Shown: positions 42,701-50,017 of the stretch, in pieces
How positions within the stretch are numbered: position 1 is the first letter of the stretch
Layout: each line of letters begins with the position of its first letter
Assembly (NCBI RefSeq): GCF_017876625.1
Contig: NZ_JAGIOH010000001.1
Coordinates: 6,841,501-6,905,500 of the forward strand
Source: Streptomyces syringium
Lineage (GTDB): Bacteria; Actinomycetota; Actinomycetes; Streptomycetales; Streptomycetaceae
Direction: 5' to 3'
DNA length: 64,000 bases
Position numbers and translations under genes: made by a program
Notes under the pieces: generated by a model
What the model was told of the DNA's origin: nothing
Seen by the model: only the letters and a program-made list of their open reading frames with translations
The model's database searches: none

Positions 42701-42878
42701 CGAACGCCAGGACGTGGACGCCGGTACCCACTTCTTCGCCAACGGCGGACACTCCCTGCTGGCCGTCACGCTCGCCCAGCGGATCAAGGACATCACCGGC
42801 GTCCGGCTCGCCCTGACCGACGTGTTCGAGACCCCGACCCCTGCCGCGCTGGTCGACCGGCTGCGCCGGCTCGCCTGA
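39792..42878 (+). CDS. NRPS module, C-A-PCP, predicted glycine-activating
   Basis: 1,028 residues, one stand-alone module. Condensation domain about 10-430 with the active motif HHAVSDV near residue 136. Adenylation domain about 445-935: YTSGSTGKPKG, YGPTEST and the core Lys-containing RQVKLRGNRIEL are intact. Aligning by eye with GrsA, the specificity residues read D-T-L-Q-L-G-V-I-W-K, close to the known glycine code (D-I-L-Q-L-G-L-I-W-K). PCP about 955-1025, Ser in NGGHSLLAV. No epimerase or thioesterase. The GTG start overlaps the previous stop. A glycine module inside a trans-AT PKS is known from kirromycin and oxazolomycin. The presence of a C domain means it elongates an upstream chain, even though it comes first in the operon. 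Confidence 0.9.
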   Translation: MSLALPDGHVRPTRKESTLWLLDELVPDSGASNLSLAVRVRGRLDRAAVAQALQLLPARFEVLRTVFHRDDTGLTKSVVPSLAVGLEEADHHGDEAGERAVLTAFVARPFATDGSPLLRALLLHGQDGDVLCLAVHHAVSDVQSTAILRAEFVSLYEACAAGEPPVPAEVPAWHEPEPSDASREYWREQMAGFRSSGLELRCEQREQAVTTLQGDEVTHVLSPEAHAVVRRLQRELRAPESVVLLTAYAVLLAAHGAGPDLTIGSPVNTRPREAVDTVGYHSNLVTLRLLLESDASFRDLTALTRRTFMEAMAHKDVAADDVLDMVERDGSGWRNGLFKHVFNYVPFVDDQRTFTVAGTEAELIVVENGFSQFDLEFFVSANKDTATVRAVFYTGVLDRSDVELMVQRYDALLVALGASVDAPLAALPVWSPRDHAVIEAANATDRVIETPSVLAGFADRAAKDPTAVAVRDGDRTATYGTLWSAAVDTAARLTAAGVRPGDVVALLLPRGAALAASVFGTWLAGAAYLPLDPNHPAERLAYQLDDAGARTVIAGAGITAPEGRATVPAADWENVPDAPVDVAAAAAAEPDALAYVIYTSGSTGKPKGIPIRHRSLVNHIVDYADRFGVAGSTRPTGWLSTYSFDTSSLELMMPLLHGGHTVVIPDEARTDGGLLAAAVAAHDIGLLQATPTTWRLVARDAAETLAGRTILTGGEPLPAELAATLLAAGAELWNVYGPTESTIWATAGRMSADRGGRVDVGSPIANTRIFIADPHGRPLPVGLRGELCVAGTGVASGYHGRPELTAERFGENAEYGRFHRSGDVACWRPDGRIDLFGRVDRQVKLRGNRIELAEVEAVLLAHPDVEAAAVVVVGDPSADGSLAAFVRMPGRPEAAAELWDHARGQLPRSVVPHQFIAVDTFPRTGSDKVDYLALAEQAARHRGPAAGGDAAGAGDDDLTTTVVGLFAELLERQDVDAGTHFFANGGHSLLAVTLAQRIKDITGVRLALTDVFETPTPAALVDRLRRLA

Positions 42879-42904
42879 CGGGACCTGTGAAAGAGAGTCA
42901 TCCC

Positions 42905-43906
42905 ATGGAAATCCTCAAGCTCGCCGTCAGCGGTTGGTTCGCCCGGGCCCTGGCGGTCGCCGCCCGGCTGGAGATAGCGGACATCCTCGACGGGGGTTCG
43001 ATGTCGTCCGCGGAGCTCGCCGAGCGCACCGAGACCGACCCGGACGTGCTCCACCGCCTGCTGCAGATGCTCACCGTGCCCGGTGTGCTGGAGCGGGACG
43101 GGGAGAAGTTCCGGCTGTCCGAGGCCTACGCCCCGCTGCGCGCCGACCACCCCATGACCCAGCGCCACTTCGCCATCCTCGCCGCCGAACTGTACGACGA
43201 CGCCTTCGGCGGACTGATGCACACCGTCAAGACGGGACGGTCGGGCTTCCAGGAGGTCTTCGGGCAGTCGCTCTACGGCTACCTGGAGAACCACCCCGAG
43301 ACGGCGGAGCTGTTCGACCAGGGAATGATCGACCTGGCCGTGCCGGTCGCCCAGTGCCTGCTCGGCGCCCACGACTTCAGCGGCGGGAAGACCGTCGTCG
43401 ACGTCGGCGGCGGCAGCGGTGGCCTGCTGCCCGGCCTCCTGGCCGCCCACCCCGGCCTGCGGGGCACCGTCGCCGACCGGGCCAGCGTCTGCGCCCGCGG
43501 TCACGAGGCCCTGGACCGGGTCACCGACCAGAGCGTCCTCGAACGCATCACCTTCACGCCGAGCGACTTCTTCGCCGAGGTCCCCGCGGGCGCCGACCGC
43601 TACCTGCTGAAGAACGTGCTGCACGACTGGACGTACGACAACTGCGTCCGCATCCTGCGCACCGTCGCCACCGCGATGGCCGACAGCGCCGACGGCGCCC
43701 GGCTGCTGGTGGTGGAGCCGCTGGTGGAGAACGACATCGACGGCTGGCGGGCGATGTTCCAGGCGGTGGCCTGCGACGAGGGCACCATCGGCCTGGACGA
43801 GGCGGGCATGCGCCGCGCCCTGGAGGAGGCAGGCTTCACGGTGGAGTCCGTGGCGCAGCTGCCGACGGGGCACAAGGTCCTCGAGTCCTCCCTGCGTGCC
43901 GGATGA
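42905..43906 (+). CDS. SAM-dependent O-methyltransferase (family 2)
   Basis: 333 residues. An N-terminal helical dimerisation domain (about 1-90) is followed by a Rossmann methyltransferase domain with the SAM loop VVDVGGGSGGLL near residue 162 and the motif LKNVLHDW near residue 235, in which the His is the usual catalytic base of plant-type O-methyltransferases. Start ATG at 42905 has GAGAG upstream; a GTG at 42887 is in frame. The stop is in an ATGA shared with the next gene. It probably methylates a hydroxyl on the cluster 2 product; elfamycins such as kirromycin carry one O-methyl group. Confidence 0.85.
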   Translation: MEILKLAVSGWFARALAVAARLEIADILDGGSMSSAELAERTETDPDVLHRLLQMLTVPGVLERDGEKFRLSEAYAPLRADHPMTQRHFAILAAELYDDAFGGLMHTVKTGRSGFQEVFGQSLYGYLENHPETAELFDQGMIDLAVPVAQCLLGAHDFSGGKTVVDVGGGSGGLLPGLLAAHPGLRGTVADRASVCARGHEALDRVTDQSVLERITFTPSDFFAEVPAGADRYLLKNVLHDWTYDNCVRILRTVATAMADSADGARLLVVEPLVENDIDGWRAMFQAVACDEGTIGLDEAGMRRALEEAGFTVESVAQLPTGHKVLESSLRAG

Positions 43907-46900
43907 TGCTCACGCCCGTCTTCCTGTTCGCGGGGCAGGGCTCGCAGTACCACGGCATGGGCAAGTGGCTGTACGGAGCCGACCCCGTGTTCCGCGACGC
44001 CCTCGACTCCCTCGACGCGGTCGTCCGTGACGTACGCGGCGACTCGGTGATCGAGGCCATCCACGGCGGCGGTCACGGCCCCGAGCTGCCGATGACGCGC
44101 TTCGCGCTCACCCAGCCGGCGATCTTCATGGTCGAGTACGCCCTGGCGGAGATGCTGAGGTCGCACGGGTTCGCACCCGGTGCGGTGCTCGGCGCCAGCC
44201 TGGGCGAGGTCGCCGCCGCGGCCGTCGCGGGCGTGGTCGACCCCCGGGAGTGCCTGCGCTCCCTGCTGCGCCAGGTCGACCTGTTCGAGGCCGAGTGCCC
44301 CCGCGGGGGCATGCTCGCGGTCCTGTCCGACGTCGGTCTCGCCCGGCGCGATCCCGTCCTGGCGACGGCGCACGTGGCCGCGGTCAACTCGCCGGACAAC
44401 TTCGTCCTGGCGGGAACGGCCGACGACCTGGACCGCATCGAGCGGCACCTGACCGCCACCGGCACGCTCTGCCAGCGGCTGCCCGTGCTGTTCCCCTTCC
44501 ACTCGCCCCTGATCGACCCGGTGGAGGGCCCGTTCAAGGACCTCATCGGCCAACTGGCCATGAAGCCCGCCACGCTCCCGCTGATCTCCGGCACCACCGG
44601 CGGGGCCGTGCACCTGCCGGACCCGGCCCACCTGTGGCAGGTGCTGCGGGAGCCGTTCGACCTGACCCGGGCCCTCGGCCCGCTGCTCGCACAGGACGAC
44701 CTGCTCTTCCTCGACCTGGGGCCGTCCGGGTCCATGGCCAACCTGGTGCGCGCGGCCCTGCCGGAGGGCAGCCGGTCCAAGGTCCTGCCCCTGCTGTCCC
44801 CGTACGCCCGTGACGAGGTGCTGTACCGGGCCGTCCTCGACACCCGGCCCCTCCTGGCGGCCCCCGCCGCCCCCGCACGACGAACCGAGGTGAAACCCGT
44901 GAGCGCACCCGCGGTGACGCCCGACCATCCCGCCCCCGGCGGGCGGACGCTCGACGTCTACGTCTTCCCCGGGCAGGGCGCACAGGCCAAGGGCATGGGC
45001 CGGGAGGTGTTCGACCGCTTCCCCGACCTGGTCGCCCGCGCCGACGCCGTGCTCGGCTACTCGATCCGGGAGCTGTGCCTGGAGGACCCGGGCCGCAACC
45101 TCCGCGACACGCGGTACACCCAGCCCGCGCTGTACGTCGTCAACTCCCTCACCTGGCTCGCGGCCGTCGGCGAGGGCGGGCGGCTGCCGGACTACGTCCT
45201 CGGACACAGCCTCGGCGAGTTCGCCGCCCTGTTCGCCGCCGGCGTCTTCGACTTCGAGACCGGGCTGCGCCTGGTCGCCGAGCGCGGCCGGCTCATGGGA
45301 CAGGTCACGGGCGGCACGATGGCCGCCGTCTCGGCGGTCGACGCCGCGCTCGTCGAGCGGGTCCTGCGGGACAACGGCCTCGCCGAGCTCGACATCGCCA
45401 ACTACAACGCGCCGACCCAGACGGTGATCGCCGGTCCCGCGGAGGCGGTCAACCGGGCCCTTCCCCTGCTGAAGGACGCCGGAGCCCGCTGCGCGCCGCT
45501 GAACGTCAGCGCGCCGTTCCACAGCCGGTACATGGCGGCCGCCGCCGAGGAGTTCGGGCGGCTGCTCGACGCCACCGACTTCGCGGCACCGAAGATCCCG
45601 GTGATCAGCAACGTCGACGCCCGGCCCTACGAGGCGGGAGAGGTGGCCGCCACCCTGCGCCGCCAGATCGCCTCCCCCGTGCGCTGGACGGACAGCATCC
45701 GGCTCCTGATGGGACAGGGCGACTTCCGGGTGCGGGAGCTCGGCCCCGGGCAGGTGCTGACCAAGCTCATTGCCCGGGTACGCACCGAGGCGACCGCGCT
45801 GCCGGCCGCGGACACCTCCGCGCCCGTCGCACCGCGGCAGCCGGCGCCGGTCCGCACCGAACCCGCGAGCCCGCGCCCCGAGTCGCTGGGGTCGGAGGCC
45901 TTCCGGCGCGACTACGGGGTCCGCCTCGCCTATGCCGCGGGCGGGATGCGCCGCGGCATCAGCTCGGTCGACCTGGTCGCCCGGATGGCGGGGGCCGGTC
46001 TGCTCTCCTACTTCGGCGCCTCGGGCCTCGCCGCCACCGACGTGGCCACGGCGGTCGCCCGCATCCGTGAACGCGTCCCGGCCGGAGCGCCGTTCGGGGT
46101 CAACGTCACGCACGACCCCTTCGACCCGCGCGCCGAGGCCGACCTGGTGGACGTGCTCGTCCGCCACGACGTCCGGTTCGTGGAGGCCGCCACCCATGTC
46201 GAGGTGACGCCCGCGCTCGTCCGGCACCGACTGACCGGCGCCCGGGTCCTCGCCGACGGCACGGTGCACGTGCCCCGCAAGCTCCTGGCGAAGGTGACCC
46301 GCCCGGACGCCGCCCGTCTGTTCCTCTCCCCGCCGCCCGCCGCACTGGCACGGCAGCTGGTGGCCGAGGGCCTGCTGACCGCCGAGGAGGCGGCGGCCGG
46401 GGAGCGCGTGGCGCTGGCCGACGACGTCTGCGCGGTGGGCGACGCGGGCGACCACTCCGACCTCGCGACCCTGTGGGCACTGCTGCCCGCGCTGCGCCGG
46501 CTCCGCACGGAGCTCGGGGGCGTCGCCGAAGGGGCGCGCATCGGGGCCGGCGGCGGCATCGGCGCACCCGAGTCGGCCGCGGCCTCGTTCGTGCTGGGCG
46601 CCGACTTCGTCCTGACCGGCTCCGTGAACCTCTGCACGGCCGAGAGCGGGATGAGCGCCGCCGCCAAGGACCTGCTCCAGGACGCCGACGTGCACGACAC
46701 CGCGTTCGCGCCCTACGGCGACCTGTTCGAACTGGGCGGCCGGGCCCGCGTGCTGCGCAAGGGCGTGCTCTTCCACGCCCGCGCGGGCAAGCTGTACGAC
46801 CTGTGGCGCAACTACGACTCCTGGGACGCGGTACCCGCGGCGGTGCGGTCCAAGGTGGAGCGCGACTACCTGGGCGCCTCCTTCGAGGACGTCTACGCCC

Positions 46901-47169
46901 GCCTCGGCCGCTCCGCCGAGCCGGCGCTCGACCCCAAGCGACGCATGGCGCTGGTCTTCCGCTGGTACTGCGCGCAGGCGAGCACCTGGGCGATCGACGG
47001 GGCGCAGGGCCGCGCCGCCGACTACCAGATCCCCTGCGGACCGGCGCTGGGCGCGTGCAACCGCTGGCTGGCGCACACGCCGCTGCACGCCTGGCGGGAC
47101 CGCCACGCCGACGAGCTGGCCGACCGTCTGATGACCGAGGCCGCCGCGGTCGCCCGCCCGGCACTCTGA
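43903..47169 (+). CDS. trans-acting acyltransferase fusion AT-AT-ER
   Basis: 1,088 residues in three parts. AT1 (about 2-315): FAGQGSQYHGMG and nucleophile Ser in LGASLGEVAA near residue 102. AT2 (about 350-625): FPGQGAQAKGMG, Ser in LGHSLGEFAA, NVSAPFHSRYM. ER (about 665-1088): FMN-dependent PfaD-type reductase with IGAGGGIGAPESAAASFVLGAD. AT2 has the features of the malonyl-loading AT of trans-AT systems; AT1 may be an acyl hydrolase for proofreading (PedC type) or a second AT. This protein feeds the AT-less PKS modules at the right of the window and probably reduces selected double bonds in trans. Kirromycin KirCI and leinamycin LnmG are comparable. The start is an ATGATG overlapping the methyltransferase stop. 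Confidence 0.92.
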   Translation: MMLTPVFLFAGQGSQYHGMGKWLYGADPVFRDALDSLDAVVRDVRGDSVIEAIHGGGHGPELPMTRFALTQPAIFMVEYALAEMLRSHGFAPGAVLGASLGEVAAAAVAGVVDPRECLRSLLRQVDLFEAECPRGGMLAVLSDVGLARRDPVLATAHVAAVNSPDNFVLAGTADDLDRIERHLTATGTLCQRLPVLFPFHSPLIDPVEGPFKDLIGQLAMKPATLPLISGTTGGAVHLPDPAHLWQVLREPFDLTRALGPLLAQDDLLFLDLGPSGSMANLVRAALPEGSRSKVLPLLSPYARDEVLYRAVLDTRPLLAAPAAPARRTEVKPVSAPAVTPDHPAPGGRTLDVYVFPGQGAQAKGMGREVFDRFPDLVARADAVLGYSIRELCLEDPGRNLRDTRYTQPALYVVNSLTWLAAVGEGGRLPDYVLGHSLGEFAALFAAGVFDFETGLRLVAERGRLMGQVTGGTMAAVSAVDAALVERVLRDNGLAELDIANYNAPTQTVIAGPAEAVNRALPLLKDAGARCAPLNVSAPFHSRYMAAAAEEFGRLLDATDFAAPKIPVISNVDARPYEAGEVAATLRRQIASPVRWTDSIRLLMGQGDFRVRELGPGQVLTKLIARVRTEATALPAADTSAPVAPRQPAPVRTEPASPRPESLGSEAFRRDYGVRLAYAAGGMRRGISSVDLVARMAGAGLLSYFGASGLAATDVATAVARIRERVPAGAPFGVNVTHDPFDPRAEADLVDVLVRHDVRFVEAATHVEVTPALVRHRLTGARVLADGTVHVPRKLLAKVTRPDAARLFLSPPPAALARQLVAEGLLTAEEAAAGERVALADDVCAVGDAGDHSDLATLWALLPALRRLRTELGGVAEGARIGAGGGIGAPESAAASFVLGADFVLTGSVNLCTAESGMSAAAKDLLQDADVHDTAFAPYGDLFELGGRARVLRKGVLFHARAGKLYDLWRNYDSWDAVPAAVRSKVERDYLGASFEDVYARLGRSAEPALDPKRRMALVFRWYCAQASTWAIDGAQGRAADYQIPCGPALGACNRWLAHTPLHAWRDRHADELADRLMTEAAAVARPAL

Positions 47170-47172
47170 CCC

Positions 47173-47202
47173 GTGGCCGGCGCCGGCGAGGGCGCCGGCC
47201 AC
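47173..47202. terminator. strong hairpin between AT-AT-ER and P450 genes
   Basis: A perfect 12-bp stem (GTGGCCGGCGCC with GGCGCCGGCCAC) and six-base loop beginning three bases after the AT-AT-ER stop. No T-run. As the P450 gene follows on the same strand, it may attenuate or process the transcript, or end the first part of the operon. Confidence 0.65.
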
Positions 47203-47253
47203 CCAGCGACACCGAACAAGACACCACACTGAGCAAGAAGCGAGGCCGACCCC

Positions 47254-48516
47254 ATGACCGAAACCTCCGCTCCGGAGCACATCACCGATCCGGACGAGCC
47301 GGCCGGCGAGTTCGACCTGTCCGACCCGGCGTTCATCACCGACCCGGAGGCGGGCGAGCGGTGGCTGGGCGGCCCCCGCCCGGTCTGCAAGGGAAAGTTC
47401 GCCGACGGCAGCGACGTCTGGGTGGCCACGGGGTACCAGGACGTCAGGGCGGTACTGAGCGAGCCGACGTTCCGCAGCCGGCCGCCGGGCGACTCCCACC
47501 GGGAGTCCATGCTCAGCAGGGGCATCCCCGAGGACATCGTCGACATGTTCGACTCGACCCTGCTGACCATGGACGGCGACGACCACATGCGCGTGCGGCG
47601 GCTCGTCACCCGCGCCCTGTCCGCCCGGCGGATGCTGACGCTGACGCCGGCGGTCACGGCCATGGCGCACCGACTGCTGGACGACCTCGCCGACAAGCCC
47701 GAGCCCGACCTGATCGCGGACTACGCGCACCCGCTGGCCATCAACGTCATCTGCGAAATGCTCGGCGTCGACGAGCACTACCGCGAGCAGTGGCGCGAGT
47801 GGAGCGAGACGCTCGCCCAGGCCCTGCGCCCCAACCCCGAACAGTTCGCCCCCGCGGTGCGCGGCATGGCCCGCGTGACGAAGGAACTGGTCGAGGCCCG
47901 CAAGGCAGAGCCCCGGGACGACCTCATATCCGAGCTCGTGCAGGTCCACGAGGAGGACAGCGACCGGCTGACCGACGACGAACTCGTGGCCCTGGCCATG
48001 GTGCTCGTCCAGGCCGGCCACGAAACCGTCCGCAACCTCATCGCGCTCGGCGTCTTCACCCTGCTCCAGCACCCCGACCAGCTGAAGCTGCTGAAGGACG
48101 ACCCGTCCATCGCCGGCCGGGCGGTCGCCGAACTGGTGCGCCACACCGCACCGGTGAAGCACACCTTCCGGCGCTTCGCCACCGAGCCCGTCGAGATCGG
48201 CGGGGTGACGGTGCAGCCCGGCGAGGCCGTCCAGGTGGTGCTGGCCGCCGCCAACCGGGACCCGGCCGAGTTCGGCTGCCCGGCGGACCTGGACGTCACG
48301 CGCGAGCACAACCCGCACCTCGGCTTCGGCCGCGGCGCCCACTACTGCCTGGGCGCCAGCCTCGCCCTGATCGAGGGCGAGGTCGCGCTGACCGCGCTGT
48401 TCGAGCGGTTCCCCGAGGTGCGGCTGGCCGCCGACCCGGCGGAGATCGCCCCCCGCTACCTGCTCGCCATGCAGCGGCTCCCCGTGCACCTCTCGCCGGA
48501 GACGGACGAGCGATGA
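47254..48516 (+). CDS. cytochrome P450
   Basis: 420 residues, class I bacterial P450. The heme loop LGFGRGAHYCLGAS carries the ligand Cys near residue 365. The I-helix has AGHETV near residue 252 and the ExxR motif is ELVR near residue 285. It needs ferredoxin and reductase partners, not encoded here. In cluster 2 it is a likely hydroxylase or ring-forming oxidase acting on the polyketide; elfamycins have several P450-made hydroxyls. Its stop is part of an ATGA that opens an 11-codon mini reading frame before the decarboxylase gene. Confidence 0.93.
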   Translation: MTETSAPEHITDPDEPAGEFDLSDPAFITDPEAGERWLGGPRPVCKGKFADGSDVWVATGYQDVRAVLSEPTFRSRPPGDSHRESMLSRGIPEDIVDMFDSTLLTMDGDDHMRVRRLVTRALSARRMLTLTPAVTAMAHRLLDDLADKPEPDLIADYAHPLAINVICEMLGVDEHYREQWREWSETLAQALRPNPEQFAPAVRGMARVTKELVEARKAEPRDDLISELVQVHEEDSDRLTDDELVALAMVLVQAGHETVRNLIALGVFTLLQHPDQLKLLKDDPSIAGRAVAELVRHTAPVKHTFRRFATEPVEIGGVTVQPGEAVQVVLAAANRDPAEFGCPADLDVTREHNPHLGFGRGAHYCLGASLALIEGEVALTALFERFPEVRLAADPAEIAPRYLLAMQRLPVHLSPETDER

Positions 48517-48548
48517 CCGACGCCCCCGCACTGCCGGTGACCCGCTGA
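48513..48548 (+). CDS. 11-residue mini-ORF bridging P450 and decarboxylase genes
   Basis: Encodes MTDAPALPVTR. Its ATG overlaps the P450 stop (ATGA), and it ends 11 bases before the decarboxylase start, covering that gap. It may only pass ribosomes along the operon, or be a gene remnant. A second mini-ORF with the same arrangement precedes the discrete AT gene. Not proven to be translated. Confidence 0.3.
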   Translation: MTDAPALPVTR

Positions 48549-48559
48549 ACGGAGAGACC

Positions 48560-48976
48560 ATGTACCGAGAGATGTTCAAGTCCAAGATCCACCGCGCCAC
48601 GGTGACGCAGGCGGACCTGCACTACGTCGGCTCCGTCACCATCGACGCCACCTTGATGGCCGCCGCCGACCTGCTGCCCGGCGAGAAGGTCGACATCGTC
48701 GACATCGACAACGGCAACCGGCTCAGCACCTATGTCATCGAGGGGGAGGCCGACAGCGGGATCATCGGCATCAACGGCGCCGCCGCCCGCCTCATCAGCC
48801 CCGGTGACCTCGTCATCATCATCTCCTACGCGTCCATGAGCGAGGAGAACGCCCGCTCGTACAAGCCCAGCGTGGTGTTCGTCGACAAGGACAACCGGCC
48901 CGTCACGACGGGCTCGGACCCCGCCGAGGTGCCCGAGGGCTTCGGCCTGGTGCGCGGCGACACCATCAGCGCGTGA
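48560..48976 (+). CDS. panD: aspartate 1-decarboxylase, beta-alanine supply
   Basis: 138 residues, normal for PanD. The self-cleavage site is Gly24-Ser25 in HYVGSVTID, where Ser becomes the pyruvoyl group. Lys9 and the downstream GIIGINGAAARLISPGD match the family. It converts L-aspartate to beta-alanine and CO2. A copy inside a PKS/NRPS cluster normally provides beta-alanine as a building block, as KirD does in kirromycin biosynthesis. It predicts that a beta-alanine-activating NRPS module lies beyond the right edge, because the only A domain in view reads as glycine. Start ATG at 48560 follows GGAGAG. Confidence 0.93.
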   Translation: MYREMFKSKIHRATVTQADLHYVGSVTIDATLMAAADLLPGEKVDIVDIDNGNRLSTYVIEGEADSGIIGINGAAARLISPGDLVIIISYASMSEENARSYKPSVVFVDKDNRPVTTGSDPAEVPEGFGLVRGDTISA

Positions 48977-49007
48977 CCGACCCCGCCTCGCCCATCGGAG
49001 ACCGCCC

Positions 49008-49967
49008 ATGAGTGCCACCCCTGACGTCATGACCGCCTTCACCAGCGGTCTCGCGGACATCAACCTCGCCGAGTCCAGCGCCCCGCGCAACGGCGCGAAG
49101 GCCGCCGGCATGAAGTCCGCCAGCGCCACCATCTACGACATGGCCGCCACGCTGTCCGGCAAGGGCGACCTGTGGAACTGGGGCATGTACGACGCCGACC
49201 TCGTCGAGGAGATCCGGGCCCGCGTGCCCGGATTCGGCGAGCCCTGGACCGACGGCTTCAGCGAGCAGCTCTACTTCCTCGCCCTGCGCGACCTCCCGAT
49301 CGACCTGGACGACTACGCCGGCAAGGAGGTCCTGGAGGTCGGCTGCGGCATGGGGGAGGGCCTGAACTTCCTGTCCAGGGTCGCCCCCGGCGCCCGGATG
49401 ACCGGCCTGGACCTGTCACCGAAGGCCGTCGCCCGCGGCACGGCCACGCTGTCCCGGGGCGACGCGCTGCGCTTCGTCCACGGCGACGCGGAGGACCTGC
49501 CGTTCGAGGACGGCTCGGTGGACGTCCTCGTCAACATCGAGAGCTCGCACACCTACCCCGACCTCGGCAAGTTCCTCAGCGAGGCCGCGCGCGTGCTGCG
49601 CCCCGGCGGCTACCTGAGCCACATCGATGTCTACACCCGGCAGCGCACCGCGACCATGAAGCAGGCGGCAGCGGAGACCGAGGGCCTGGAGTGGACCGCC
49701 GACCACGACATATCGGACCGGGTCCGCGCCGCGGTACGCCGCCGGATGGCACCCGGCAGCCACTTCCGCACCATGCTCGGGAAGCAGCGGATGAACCCGC
49801 TGATGCGGCAGGTCGTCGCGCACAGCCAGATCCTCATGTTCGGCGGCATGTTCGCGGGCTACCAGCCGCCTTCCACGATCAAGGCGCTCAGCAAGCTGGG
49901 CATCGTGCCGTGGATGAGCGGACTGCCGATGGAGAGCTACCGCCACCAGATCGCCGTCCGCCGATGA
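49008..49967 (+). CDS. SAM-dependent methyltransferase (class I)
   Basis: 319 residues. The SAM loop VLEVGCGMGEGLNF lies near residue 107, followed by MTGLDLSPKAV, and a VARVLRPGGYLSH-like segment near residue 195. The C-terminal part (MAPGSHFRTMLGKQRMN onward) resembles methyltransferases acting on polyketide or phenolglycolipid acyl chains. The target in cluster 2 may be oxygen or, as for the aurodox pyridone, nitrogen. Start ATG at 49008 follows GGAGA. Its stop is joined to a 17-codon mini-ORF by ATGA. Confidence 0.85.
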   Translation: MSATPDVMTAFTSGLADINLAESSAPRNGAKAAGMKSASATIYDMAATLSGKGDLWNWGMYDADLVEEIRARVPGFGEPWTDGFSEQLYFLALRDLPIDLDDYAGKEVLEVGCGMGEGLNFLSRVAPGARMTGLDLSPKAVARGTATLSRGDALRFVHGDAEDLPFEDGSVDVLVNIESSHTYPDLGKFLSEAARVLRPGGYLSHIDVYTRQRTATMKQAAAETEGLEWTADHDISDRVRAAVRRRMAPGSHFRTMLGKQRMNPLMRQVVAHSQILMFGGMFAGYQPPSTIKALSKLGIVPWMSGLPMESYRHQIAVRR

Positions 49968-50017
49968 CCCGCCCCGTGGCCTCGCACGGAAAGCCGCACG
50001 GAAAGGGGGAGATGTGA
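49964..50017 (+). CDS. 17-residue mini-ORF linking methyltransferase and AT genes
   Basis: Starts MTRPVASHGK. It overlaps the methyltransferase stop by ATGA and the AT start by GTGA, so three reading frames are chained with no gap. The AGGGGGA ribosome site for the AT lies inside it. Likely a coupling device or the remnant of a longer gene. Confidence 0.35.
   Translation: MTRPVASHGKPHGKGEM

Noticed and set aside
43600..48600. Minus-strand open frame of more than 1,600 codons opposite the AT-AT-ER and P450 genes
   Set aside because: Shadow of well-supported plus-strand genes; no recognisable domain.
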